From Trichinella spiralis (Eukaryota > Nematoda > Enoplea > Trichinellida > Trichinellidae): 64,000 nucleotides of DNA. Location of the stretch: the NCBI GenBank assembly GCA_000181795.3, contig CM012954.1, positions 573,654-637,653 of the forward strand, written 5' to 3'. This document shows positions 13,901 through 25,931 of this stretch, one piece after another. Every line of letters starts with the position of its first letter. Position 1 is the first letter of the stretch. Under the pieces are notes generated by a model. The model saw only the letters and a list, made by a program, of their open reading frames with translations, made no database searches and was not told where the DNA came from. The position numbers were made by a program, and so were the translations under genes.

Positions 13901-15520
13901 TGCCGGAATATTGCGATAGAATTCAGCAGCACCGTCATCATCCCACGAAGGAAGGGCTTGATTTTCGACCATACTTGATCTGCTCGCATCAAACGAACCA
14001 ACTAAAATTTCAATAAGCATCAAACATTGTTCAACAGTTATTTCATTTGCTTCTTCTTAACTGTTTCATGCAACTGTTTCAATTTATTGAACGGATTATA
14101 ACTAAAATGCAGTAACAATTCATAAAGCTAACAGTACGGCTACATGATAAATAGAATGTTAGGATCTTATTCTATTTGTTGAAAAAATGAAAACAAAAAA
14201 TAAGCACGAGGAAAAAATACTCAGTAAAATGCAGCTCTAATCAATCATTTCCAAATGTTCGATGTTCGCAACTGCTTTATGGCAAGGTTGAATGATACAA
14301 AATCAAGATGCAAGTGACGAATGACAATGGAATTAAGTAACATTCAAATTTTCATGCATTCAATTTCCAATTCAAAATTATTTGTAAAAAATTAATTCAG
14401 TGGAATAATTTTCCCTCAATTTCAGAAGACAGTTCTTCAATTCTCTTGGCTAAATTGGTTAATTACCGATGCAAAGTGAAAGAAAGCTTAAAAGTTTTCA
14501 TCCTTCACAATAAAAAAATAATCGACATTTTACATTATAAAGAGAGAAATTACCTTATTTTCCAACTGTACACATTGTATTGTAAGCGAACAAAGGCAAT
14601 TGTTATTATTATCAAGTAAATATATTTCATTTAATTCGATCATAATTATAAAGTGGTACCGCATCTGAATAGAACTAAAAATATCACCTGCTCATTCTCA
14701 TTTAATTTACCATGCCTCAAAGGCAGCAATACCATTAGTAGCGTGCTGACAACATAAAACTCAAACCAATATCCCGCCCCCCCTCCTCGTGTGGACAATT
14801 CAATAAAAATAAACATGCTCATAAAGTGAAGTAGTATGTGTTTGCAAATGCCGTAATTTCAAAAAAAATTCCAAATAAAAATTACTAATTATTACTACTA
14901 TTAATAACTATTTATTATATTTTTCAATCAATTGTCCATTATTTTATTAAAATTATGAAGTAAACAGAGTAAAAGACAACAATTAGCAAAATTGAAACAA
15001 ATGAATTTTGAAATTATGCATCAAAAAAAATTAGGATAACCATTAGATGAAATATGAAGAGAAGTTTGCAGAAATTGAAAATCGAATTACAGATCAAAAA
15101 CAGCTAGCTGAACATACCTGGACTTTCAACAGCCCTCGGAGGCGGCGGACGCGTCGGTTTCATAAGATCTCGCTGCTTTTTAATTTCCTCTTTAAGTCGC
15201 TGGTCAATTGGCTTCCAAAGTTTGTCCACATCAGCTTTGGCATTGTCAATGGAAGTCGGTTGGATTTCATTTTCACAATCGTCAACCGGCACACGCATCT
15301 CAAGCTCATACGGTTTGTCAGGAATCAATTTCAAAGCTGAACTTTTTTCCAACTCTTCCAACTTTTTCTGCGATTCTGAAACAGTCGCTTGAACTTGACG
15401 AGAAAGTTGATGAAATTTCATCCATTCCGGAGACATCAACTGTTCAGCATCTCCAGTTTCAGTTTCAGACGTAGTCGTTTCAACATTACCGATTCCACCA
15501 CAATTCTTACCGCTTTCCAT
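10903..15520 (-). CDS. unc-41: Stonin / UNC-41 (Stoned-B) endocytic adaptor
   Basis: Cargo adaptor that recruits synaptotagmin to AP-2/clathrin during synaptic vesicle retrieval. Exons on the minus strand: 15520-15118, 14001-12482, 12427-12245, 11754-11616, 11553-11342, 11277-11129, 11056-10903; every phase closes, giving 919 residues. A long acidic, low-complexity N-terminus has two DPF motifs (about 261 and 279) of the kind that bind the AP-2 alpha ear, and a short Gln run. The stonin homology domain spans about 357-495 and the mu-homology domain about 505-880, where exon 5 reads AYKTHLLRCCFQLTSFDMIP and PTCDVEFTMPIATVSNTVVRS. I saw no NPF motif. The start follows a 3' splice site by 12 nt. 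Introns of 54 nt (12428-12481) and 72 nt (11057-11128) are stop-free multiples of three, so their retention would keep the frame. Exon 1 is separated by a 1.1-kb intron with no gene. Confidence 0.95.
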
Positions 15521-16282
15521 TGCACTTTAAATCTAAAATTATAGCAACGTTAAACAATAAAATAAATAATTTGTTACTAACAATAATAATAATGATGATG
15601 AGGCACAATATGTGCATTCAGTATAACTTAAGAAAAATTTCCACTCAAAAACGACACAATCACAATGTCGACATTACGATATTTTCTCCGAACAAAACAA
15701 CAGTGAAATTTATTCACCATTTATGTGAAACAAAAAAAAAGAAACTAGCAACAGTCGACTAAGCATCAAACAATAGTTGTCAATTATTCAACATCATTAT
15801 CAACAATCGAATCAAAGAGCATTTGGATTTCAATTCTTCAAGCAAAATCACATTGAAACAAAGAAAAAAATTGCAAATACATACTCCATTTCTATCACTC
15901 TGTTGAGGAATGCGGAATGGTGATAATAAAATAATACTGGAAAATAAAAATAAATCTGTCTAATAAAAATGATCTATTAATTTTTCACAGCGGGCAATTT
16001 CAAACAGCATTACAAATAGAATCTAAATTACGAATACTTTACAAGCACCGAAGCAACAAAAAAAAGAACGCTGAAGTGAATACGCACAAAGTAATGATAG
16101 AAAAAAAATACCCCGTTCAACTTACCGAACGAAAAGTTGCAGAAATTGTGAACAGAATTATAATATTTAAAAATACAGAAATTCTAGAAGAGCAAAAAAA
16201 AGATAATAATTAAAAAAATCCAATTCAAAAGTTTGCTGAGGAAGATGAAGTTATTGCGCAGTGATAAGGATATGTATTATTA

Positions 16283-16312
16283 CGTCTACATATATATATA
16301 TATATGTAGACG
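16283..16312. repeat. perfect 30-bp palindrome with (TA)n centre
   Basis: Arms cgtctaca and tgtagacg are exact reverse complements around a 14-nt TA alternation, so the whole 30 bp is self-complementary. It could extrude as a hairpin. No flanking target duplication or gene was seen. Confidence 0.9.
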
Positions 16313-19300
16313 CTTTCGCACAAAACCACCACTTTGATGCGTGTCAGCTTTGGCAACCAAATGTAGTAGGCAAGTCTACAGCAGTGAAAAGAGTAGTAGT
16401 TAGCTGGCTTGGCAAAACGAGTGCAAATCGATTGCATAGTTCATGTGAATCGTTAATTTTCAATCGACCCAATCGCACACTGCTGCTATACAACAGCTTA
16501 ATAAGCTGCACACTTTAGCAGTCTGAATTGAAGCATACAAGCATCGATACTTGCTTCTGCTAGAAGACAAAATAGATGCAAATTCTGATAGACGATCAAA
16601 ATCGTTTTCGATCAATCTAACGAACGCCAACTAAATCACAGCTTAAAGCCGAACGTTCGGTCGTTCTGCTAAACATTATCGATCATCTCCGTCTTTCAAA
16701 TCATTGCTCTCAGCGTTCAATAATCGACAATTTAAATAAAACGCCCAACTAAATCCAAATCCACCTTCACTGCTTTGCAATGAATTTTTACAACACGTTT
16801 TTGTTCGCAATAAAAATTAAAAATTATTCTTTTTTAATTGTAATGCAATACAAGTGTTTATATACAAGTTAAATGAAGGCAAGCAATGACAACAGTGAAA
16901 AACGATCCATTTTAAATAAATGCATTAAACTTTTTTACTTTCAAACAACATGACGAGATTTTATTGTCAACTTCAACTAACATACCCACATTCATGTATA
17001 TAATAATAATAATAATATTTAAATTAAAAAATGCATCAACATACCATTAACTTTTAGATATGTGATATAAAACTGTATATAGATAAATATACAATGGTTA
17101 CTTATTGCACCGAGTCCTTTAGTTAAATAATTGTGCAGGTATAATGTTAAATAATTGAATCTTCTTCTTATTCTTATTGGAAAACTTGAGACAATTAAGA
17201 ACAATCAAAAGCTTCACAAAAGCCCATCAATAATATCCAATAAAAAATCAATCATAAACTGTTTAACAGAACATTACTTTGACTATTAACTGCTATTAAA
17301 TATCAATTGTATAATTAAAATGCTATCATATCAATGATCATAAATCAACCAGTTTATCTGTTTTGAATAAAGATTAATGCAACAAATTAAAAAACATGAA
17401 ACATTAAAAAATAAACAAGTTACAGAAAATCTTGCTGTATTTCAATTTCAGTATGCAAGTGGAATTTTGTTGATTTGATAACGCGCTGGCTATTCATCGT
17501 AATTACATTTGAATTACAGTTTAAGCCCCCGGAGTAACCTCAAACACTTTCCATCAAAATCACATTAAAATCAGAATACAACACAAGAGAGCTGCTTTAC
17601 GAGCTTCACGAAACAGAACTTTTACCATTCCAATAACAAGCAAAAGTCGAACATCATCCGCATAATTGAACTAAACTTTACGCTTATTCACTTTATTTAT
17701 GTTGTTTTATTTAAAATCAGTTTAATTACAGACATCAAAGACACGTCTGTGCATGTACAACATGGCAACGTAAAAATCATAATTGCACACTGTACATTAT
17801 ATCATTGCAAAGTGATACAAAGGCAAACATAATTTGCATAACGTTTACAGTACTCTACTGCGGTCGATTAAGCTGTGCGTGTGAAAAATGTTTTCATCAA
17901 ATTTGCACACTTTTTGCACGTATTGGAAAAATAGAATGTGACTGTATTTTTTGCACATAAATGCGCAATTACAACAATGCTTTCATTCAATACAACTGAA
18001 CAAACATTCAATTGTGCATGTGCGTACGTGTGTGACGATGTGATACAGTGGCCGAGCGATTGATCATCAAAACCGAATATAGCTTAAAATCATCCATTCA
18101 ACAGTAAATATGAAACGACAAGAAGTCAAATGAGAATAAATGAATGAGAAAAATCAAACAACAGCCAAATAATCCTTAACCTATATTGTAGCACTTCAGT
18201 AGAATTGATAAATTTTGTGTTTGTTCGATACTTCATAAATCACCCGACAGCTTTTGAATAACCAACAACAGCAACAACAACATAGACACCAAAAGCAGAA
18301 ATGTTTTACAAAATTGTAACATCATTCATGAGAAATTTCTTCTTTTTTTCTTCAGCTAATGAATCCTGCTACTAAGCTGTATTTGTTCCATTATGATGGC
18401 AGTGTTGAAAACTCACTGATGTGTTGTTGTTCATAATGTATATTTGACTTTATTACTACTGACAATCTGTCAAAGTAAACATTGTAACAATAGCCATTCA
18501 GTCACATTATATTCATTGCATTAGCAGCCCGAGTGCATCGGTACGAATATATATTTATTTATACGCAGAAATAAACAGCTAGTGTTAGCAATATTTAAAC
18601 GATTATTAGTATCAAAGTAGTATTCATCACACTAAAATTATAATAAAGCAGCTGCTATACGTGCTCGTTAGGCGAAAATTTGTTGCACTTAATACAACTT
18701 CAAAATTATCATAATTATATTGTGAAGCTATTTATTTTTAAAAATACAAACTAACTGCACATTTATTATCACTGGAAAATGATCCGTTTTTAATGAGGCT
18801 TTTATCAGCAAGCTTAGAATAAATGAAAGTGAAATTGTACATCCCGAACAACAAATAGATCAATAATGTTTAATAAACCAACAAACCGCGCAAATTTATT
18901 TTGGGAAAAAATTCAACAATAATGACAAGCTCTACTACGTGCTATGATTGATTTATGGTCTACCAGACATGAAAAACCAAAACAACAACATTTCGATTAG
19001 ATTAAATTAAATTAAATTAAAAAGCACTCTTCTTAATAATGGGACAATTGAGATGGTAGAATTTCAAATCGAAACCAACTTTATCAAAGCTATGCGCATT
19101 TCATATTAAAATTTGTCGATTTATGGAAATCAATTCTGATCGAAACAATCTTATTAATGTTGACAAATTAGAAAAACAACATCCAAGAGCCGTGTGAGCT
19201 TTTGATCAAGCAGAAGCGAGCTTTCACTCTTCGACACAGTCAATTTTCCAATCACTGCAGTGCACAAATCTATCTCATTTACACAATGCAAAAAAGAACG

Positions 19301-20405
19301 TTTTCACTTCATGCAAAAAGCATATTAATTAACTTAATTCCGATCATTGATCTGATCAAGTGAAATATTAAAAATAATTAATATATTTAAAAATCATTTG
19401 TCAAGAAAATGAAACGATGTTTTTTTCTTTGAACTTTAAAATGTTAATAATAATCAGAATAAAATTCAAATTACCACAAATATCACGGCATTGATTTTTA
19501 AATTTAATTTTTCACTATTTTTGCCATTTTCTTTTAATTTTATATTCTATTAACTTTTGTTGCAACGTCATCGCATACAACAATTCATTAAAAACCTTTT
19601 CCTTCTATTTTGCTATTATTTGCTAGAAATTGTTTTAATAAAAGCATGATTGATTACAACAGCAACAACAATTTTATAAATAATATTATAAACAAATATC
19701 AAACAAAGCACCAGTTGTCCAGGAAATAAATTGAATTACAAAAAACAAAATATTCTATATCAAAACTGAGATGATTTTTGTAAATCAGTAATGAGCATTA
19801 AATTTACGACAACTATAAAATGTTCCAATATTTTGTTGTTTCCGTATTATTGCAATTATTTATTGCTTTGACCGCGACTATTACGAGTGATATGAAAAGA
19901 AAACCTGATTTTCATCAGTCAAACAGTAAATACTGTAAAAAAGAGTTTATACATGTATAATAACTGAGCTATGCAAATTAGTTTCACTTAGAATTTACTT
20001 CAAATGTCAAATTGGTCAAACATCATTTGATCATATGAATGAATGATTTCTGAATAAAATAAACGTGAAAAATATTGTTTTTCTGAGATTAAATATTTTG
20101 AAATGCAATTTCTACAGTAGACTGAGAACATCATAAACACAACAAACAAAATTGTGAATGCTGCCTGATTGAATTTGTCACAAACTAGCAAAAATGTATA
20201 AAATTTAGCAACAATTTCATGCTTTGAAAAAGGAAAAAAATAAATAAACAAATAAAAACTGAACAACCAACTACAATCAATGTAAGCGCGTACACACGCA
20301 ATGCAAGTTACAACTGTACGGAAAATGGTGCAAAGTGTAATCAATTGTGAAAAGTCAACAGTGAGATTGATATTTGATAAACAGCCGAAGCTTATTCTGA
20401 TGGAC

Positions 20406-20406
<1 letters not shown>

Positions 20407-20436
<30 letters not shown>

Positions 20437-20437
20437 G
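20407..20437. repeat. (ATT)n microsatellite
   Basis: About ten trinucleotide copies, 0.7 kb upstream of the GH31 gene. Confidence 0.9.
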
Positions 20438-21011
20438 CCAATTATACAAATACTGGTTTAGATGATGCTATTTGTTCGCTTGGGTCGGCTTCTTTGAAAA
20501 CAAGCGAGTTAAAAGCAGTTTTCAATAAAATGATCAACCTGGTTTATGATCATCACCGATCAATGTGATCACTATTGGTACAAAACTGAAAATCATAAAA
20601 TGAAAAAAATGCGCTTTTTTCCCCCAAATACTACTCTCTGCTTGACAAACAATCAGCCTGAGCAGAGGTTAATTTCGACATTTAGACGACAATACTAGCT
20701 AGAACTGTAAAAAGCTCTGTTTAACGAGTTTTGCAATTTGTATTTATTGCTTGGAAAAATTGAATTACTAGACAATCGCATTCTGAAGCTGAAACGTTCA
20801 GCGTTGCTTGTGCTAAAAGCTTTTGTTTATACTAATGACAGGTGCAAACATAACTGCCATCGACATCGTCACACAACGCTGACAACGCTAACTGCCAACT
20901 ATAACCAGTCGTGTGAGCTGTGTTGCTGTAATAAGGCAGAAAGCAGCAGTTGAAATATACAATCACTGCGAACTGCAGCAAAAGCAGGCGTTCAGCAGCA
21001 GCTAATGTGAG

Positions 21012-21012
<1 letters not shown>

Positions 21013-21051
<39 letters not shown>

Positions 21052-21059
21052 TTGATCAT
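21013..21059. repeat. (TA)n microsatellite upstream of the GH31 gene
   Basis: About 47 nt of uninterrupted TA, 78 nt before the GH31 start codon. A splice-acceptor-like ttgattag lies between the repeat and the ATG, so the repeat may sit in a 5' UTR intron or outron. Confidence 0.9.
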
Positions 21060-21136
21060 TTTGAAACAAAAAAAATTATTGGTGCTTTTCTAATATTTGT
21101 TTTTCTTTATTGCCTTGATTAGATCCTCTGAAAAGA

Positions 21137-24100
21137 ATGAACACGCAAGAGTTGCTGAAACGTCGTTGGGTACCTTATGCATTGCTCGCTTTCGCCGCGC
21201 TTGTCATACTGATCATCCTATTAGCCGTCTATGTACCATCTGGAACCCAAGTGCCCGAACTAGAACAGATTGACGAACAAGTGCGTGTCGACTGCCACCC
21301 GGATCCAAATCCTACTGAAGATGCGTGCCACAGACGTGGATGCGTTTGGCTGTTGGCCACAGGAAACTGGTCTGCACCTTCTTGCTATTATCCCACATCA
21401 TTTGGCTATGCAGTGACTTCTGAACAGCCGGGTCTGTTGACTCTCACAAGAAGGGAAATCCTCGGCGAAGTGAACCCGCTAAGCAAGCCAGTCAAGCAGT
21501 TGCAAGTGCAGTATGAATTTTTCAACGATCAAATCGTTCACGTCAAAATCACCGACGCAACAGCGGCGAGATACGAGGTCCCTGTGCCGCTCTGGCCGAA
21601 AGGCAAACCCCAAGCTCAGATATCGTCCAATCGGTTACAGTTTGTCGTTCTTGGAAATCACCCTACGTTCGCTTTCGCCATTCACGACCAACAACGAACC
21701 CTGTTCAATACAAGCATCGGTGGCTTGGTCTATGCCGACCAATTTTTGCAAATAGCCACCTATTTGAGCTCGTGGAATCTTTACGGATTTGGCGAAAATT
21801 TGCACACAAATCTCAAACACGATCTCAGCACGTTCCGCACGTGGCCCATGTTTTCCCGAGACCAACCACCCGTCGCGGATCCACCGACCGCTGGCAATCT
21901 GTACGGTGTGCATCCGTTCTACATGCAAATGAACGACGACGGCTCCAGCCACGGTGTGCTGTTTTTCAACAGCGGCGCTCAAGAATACACCACTGGACCA
22001 GGTCCTTCGCTGGTTTACCGCACAATTGGCGGCATATTGGACATGTACTTTTTTGTCGGTCCACAGCCTGGTCAGGTGATTCAACAATATCAAACGTTGA
22101 TCGGCTATCCAGCAATGCCGGCCTACTGGTCACTGGGCTTCCAGTTGTGCCGCTACGGCTATCACAACACGTCCGAAGTGGAAGAGCTGGTGAAAAGAAT
22201 GCGAGCGCTAGAAATACCCCAAGATGTACAATACGTGGACATTGATTATATGGACAAAAACAAAGATTTCACCATTGATTCGAAAAATTTCAAAGATTTG
22301 CCCGAACTGGTAGATAAAACCAAAGAGAACGGATTGCGGTGGATTTTCATTCTCGATCCGGCAATCAACGTAGCCAGTGAACAATATCCGGCCTTCCACC
22401 AAGGCAAACAGTCGAACGTGTTCGTCACATGGCCGGATGAGAAATACGTCCCCCCGTTGAACGCCAATTACACTACCACAGTTGGCACAAAAATCATGCT
22501 CGGAACCGTGTGGCCGTTCGACAACGTCGCCTTTCCGGATTTTCTGAATCCCAAAACTCACTCGTGGTGGAAACAGCAAATTGTCACTTTTCACAACGTT
22601 CTCAACTTTGACGGCATTTGGATTGGTAAGTAATTTTATCATGAACAAAACATTCCCTCTTTTCTTGAAAGTTAAAAATTGTTTCGCAATGTGAATCATG
22701 CAGCTCAACTTTACAAGAGAAATAACATCTTGGACAAATACAGTCGTAGTGCATTCTTCAGAAAGTAACAAACTGTTTGTTTGCACAAATAGCGAGACGT
22801 TCGTTTTCCATAAAAGAAACAAATGCTCATTGAAATTGATATTTGCACAACGTCAGATGGACACGTGATAAGAATGCAAAAAGGCTCGCTATTTTAATAT
22901 TTCAATAACTGTTTCTGTTATGATTGTATTCAGCGTGCAACAAAAATTGCATTCAAAATTGATGATGATAAACTGTACAAATTTGATAATTTCACGCATC
23001 AGTGCAGCACAGCGTATTTCATGCAGCCAGTTTTCTGATGATACGTTACTGCCCAAATTTTGCCCGTTTTCCAATGATAAATAGTCCACAACTGTTGATC
23101 ATTTCATTTAATTATTACCTATTTTTGCCCAATAATAATAATAATAATGTTCTTTTTGCTTCAATAATTCTGCATCACAAAGGTGGCAATGATCACGCAT
23201 ACAATTTCATTAATGATCAACTACAAGAAATCACGCACGCACTATGAGAACATTGATAAATTTCCATTTCGAGATAACGAGTTTTTATGTAAATATAATA
23301 TTTATCATCCCCACCTATGCTCAGCTTCGAGGTGTGTACATTAGATTAGGAGTTAATTTGAAATATTTATTTTATTGAAAAAAGTATGTTCCGAAATATG
23401 ATGAGAAAAATACTAATTTATTTCCACACAAACATTATTGAAAACAAAGCAAATTTTATCAGAAGAAATGACGAATTCGTTTCAAACAATTCCCCACCCC
23501 AAATAGTAATTCCATTCTTTGTTGTGTTTAAATTATTCATTTCTCTCTACTATCTCTACTGATATCCTCCCATTCAGAGATGAGACAATACAAGCTGCAA
23601 TCTACAAGCGTCCTGCGCTGTTTTTTTGTAGACAGATAGTAAATAAAACATAATTATTATGATTATTATTACACTTCCATAATGATTCGTTTCATTTCAT
23701 AAATTGTTACTTTTTCAAACAGATATGAACGAGCCAGCAAATTTTGGTACTAACGAAGATACACCATGGTATGTGATTGATCCAAATTTGAAGCACTTGC
23801 AACAGTTAAGATGTCCAAACAACACCTACGACACACCACCGTACGCTACACAAGCGGCTTATTATTGGAAAACGACGCTGAACGATAAGACAATCTGCAT
23901 GATTGGAGAGCACAGCGATGGCGTGAAAAAGTATCGTCATTATGACGTGCACAGCTTGTACGGTTGGAGTGAAACAAAACCAACGATCGAAGCTGTTCAA
24001 AAAGCAACAGGCAAACGTGGCGTGGTAATTACACGCTCCACATTTCCAACAAGTGGTCAATTTTCTGGACACTGGTTGGGTGACAATTTTTCGAAATGGG

Positions 24101-25131
24101 CTGACTTGGCGGCCAGCATTATCGGCATTCTGGAGTTCAACATGTTCGGTATACCATACGTCGGTGCCGATATATGCGGCTTTGAAGAAGATGCCGATGA
24201 GGAAATGTGCGCACGTTGGCAACAGCTAGGCGCTTTTTATCCCTTCAGTCGCAATCACAATGGTAAAAATAGACGAAGCCAAGATCCTACCCAATGGCAG
24301 TCAGTTGCTGAAGCAACGAAAGCGTCACTGAAATTACGCTATTACTTTCTACCATACTTGTATACACTGTTTTACAAAGCACACACCAAAGGTGAAACCG
24401 TAGTCAGGCCGTTGTTCTTCGAATTTCCAAACGATCCAAACACGCATCACATTGACAAACAATTCCTCTGGGGTCCGGCTGTGCTCATAACACCGGTACT
24501 ACAAGCAGGCGTCGTTCACACCGAAGCCTATTTTCCCACCGCTCAATGGTACAACGTCTACGAGGCGGAAATTGCCGGCGCCTTACAACAACCCGGTCGC
24601 GTGACTATTTCATCGCCGAGATACGGCTGTGTGCCGGTACACGTCCGAGGTGGTTACATCCTTCCCCGGCAAAAGCCGGCTTTGAACACTCGCGACAGTC
24701 GAACCAATCCGTTGGATTTGCTGATCACAGTCGACAAAAACAACAGCACCAGCGTTGGAGAGTTGTTCTGGGACAGCGGCGAGTCGATCATGATCAACGA
24801 AAGCAATTCCTATTTTTTCCACATACAATACATCGTTCGACCTACCAATGCCAAGATTCAAATGACCGTAAAACATGCCCCGCATGCGGACTATTTGGAC
24901 ACAATCGCCCTGCCCACACTGGATCGGATAGAAATATTCGGTGCCGAACACAGCGTGGATTTGAAAGCCGAAATCAACCTCGACGGCATGCCCATCTCGT
25001 TAACCGATTCAAATGTTCAATTCAACGTCAACTTGAAAAAGTTGATCATACAGAAAGACAATTTCTGGGATTTGAAAAATTCAACCGCAGGCCAGATCAG
25101 AACACTGTCATGGCAACACAAGTTACGCTGA
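21137..25131 (+). CDS. GH31 alpha-glucosidase, maltase-glucoamylase/sucrase-isomaltase type (membrane)
   Basis: Retaining alpha-glucosidase expected to release glucose from maltose and dextrins at a cell surface, probably the gut. Two exons, 21137-22625 and 23723-25131, join in phase and rebuild the GH31 signature WIDMNEPANF across the 1,097-nt intron; 965 residues. A short basic N-terminus and one hydrophobic segment (about 13-33) indicate a type II membrane protein. A trefoil-like Cys region follows (Cys53, 64, 69, 83), with only four of the usual six Cys. Nucleophile Asp497 lies in WIDMNE and the likely acid/base Asp617 in HWLGDN. DVQYVDIDYMD and FNMFGIPYVGADICGF are standard GH31 motifs. 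There is one catalytic domain, against two in the vertebrate intestinal enzymes. AATAAA at 25416 is a likely poly(A) signal. Confidence 0.95.
22626..23722 (+). other. GH31 intron
   Basis: A 1.1-kb intron that splits the nucleophile codon region (donor gtaagt, acceptor caaacag). AT-rich; nothing else is recognisable inside. Confidence 0.85.
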
Positions 25132-25931
25132 TTACTTTGGTAACAAAAACGAAACACCAAAATTTTACACTTTCACACTAAACAAAGCTGAACACCCTAA
25201 AGACACCTTAAAGATTGCCGAATACTACACACACACACACACACACATACCCACGCACACAAGCACGCACGCACGCACGCAAAATATCATTATTACGATC
25301 ACTATCGAATGCAAATATCGACACTCAACCATCGGCAATTGTTGTTATTACATTTGAAATCGTTCAATGGAAATTTTAAACAAAAGTCTATTTTACGCAG
25401 AAAAATTACAATTCAAATAAACTGGTTATCACTGTGGTTTTTCAACGCAGAACATTCTATTCAAAGCTGAGCAGATACCGAAAAAAGAAGTTGCCGGGAA
25501 AATTTAAAAAAGAGAAAATTTTTTCCAATTTATACAGAGAAGTAAATAAAAAAAAGAAAATAAAAATTCCACTTACCGATGGCAAAAACGAGCAAACATG
25601 ACTAGTCCACCAAACCGCACGACACTTTCATTAACACTGAAATTATTCAATTACAGTATCTTAAAAGAATATCACGTTCATATTGCTAAAAATTGAATTA
25701 CCTCCTTTTGAATTTTTCTTAACTTGAAAATCACTTTTTGTACTTATTCACTCAAAATGATGCACTATAACAGTGTGAAAACATATTTTAATAGGAAAAA
25801 CAAAGCTTCTGTTCATATTTAACTGATAATTTTTTTCAAATTACTTGTACAAAAAGCATCATCATCACACACGATCATTTTTGAAGGAAGAACATTTTAC
25901 TTCCAGTAATTAATTATATTTATAAAAGAGA
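25132..25931. other. convergent 3' flank with (CA)n repeat
   Basis: Space between the GH31 gene (+) and the USPL1-like gene (-). It holds a (CA)n tract at about 25226-25248 that runs into CACG repeats to 25280, and the GH31 poly(A) signal at 25416. No coding exon was seen. Confidence 0.6.

Larger units (their letters stand above)
15521..21136. other. AT-rich intergenic DNA, no gene seen
   Basis: A 5.6-kb gap between the divergent stonin (-) and GH31 (+) genes. I see no coding exon or RNA gene. It contains a perfect 30-bp palindrome (16283-16312), an ATT repeat and a long TA repeat close to the GH31 start, all listed separately. Regulatory DNA for either gene could lie here, but nothing in the sequence shows it. 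Confidence 0.55.

Noticed and set aside
22208-22822. 204-codon minus-strand frame
   Set aside because: It lies antisense to the GH31 exon and runs into the intron; a shadow of the real gene.
24546-25181. 211-codon + strand frame
   Set aside because: Overlaps the second GH31 exon in another frame, Arg/Gln-rich shadow with no family match.
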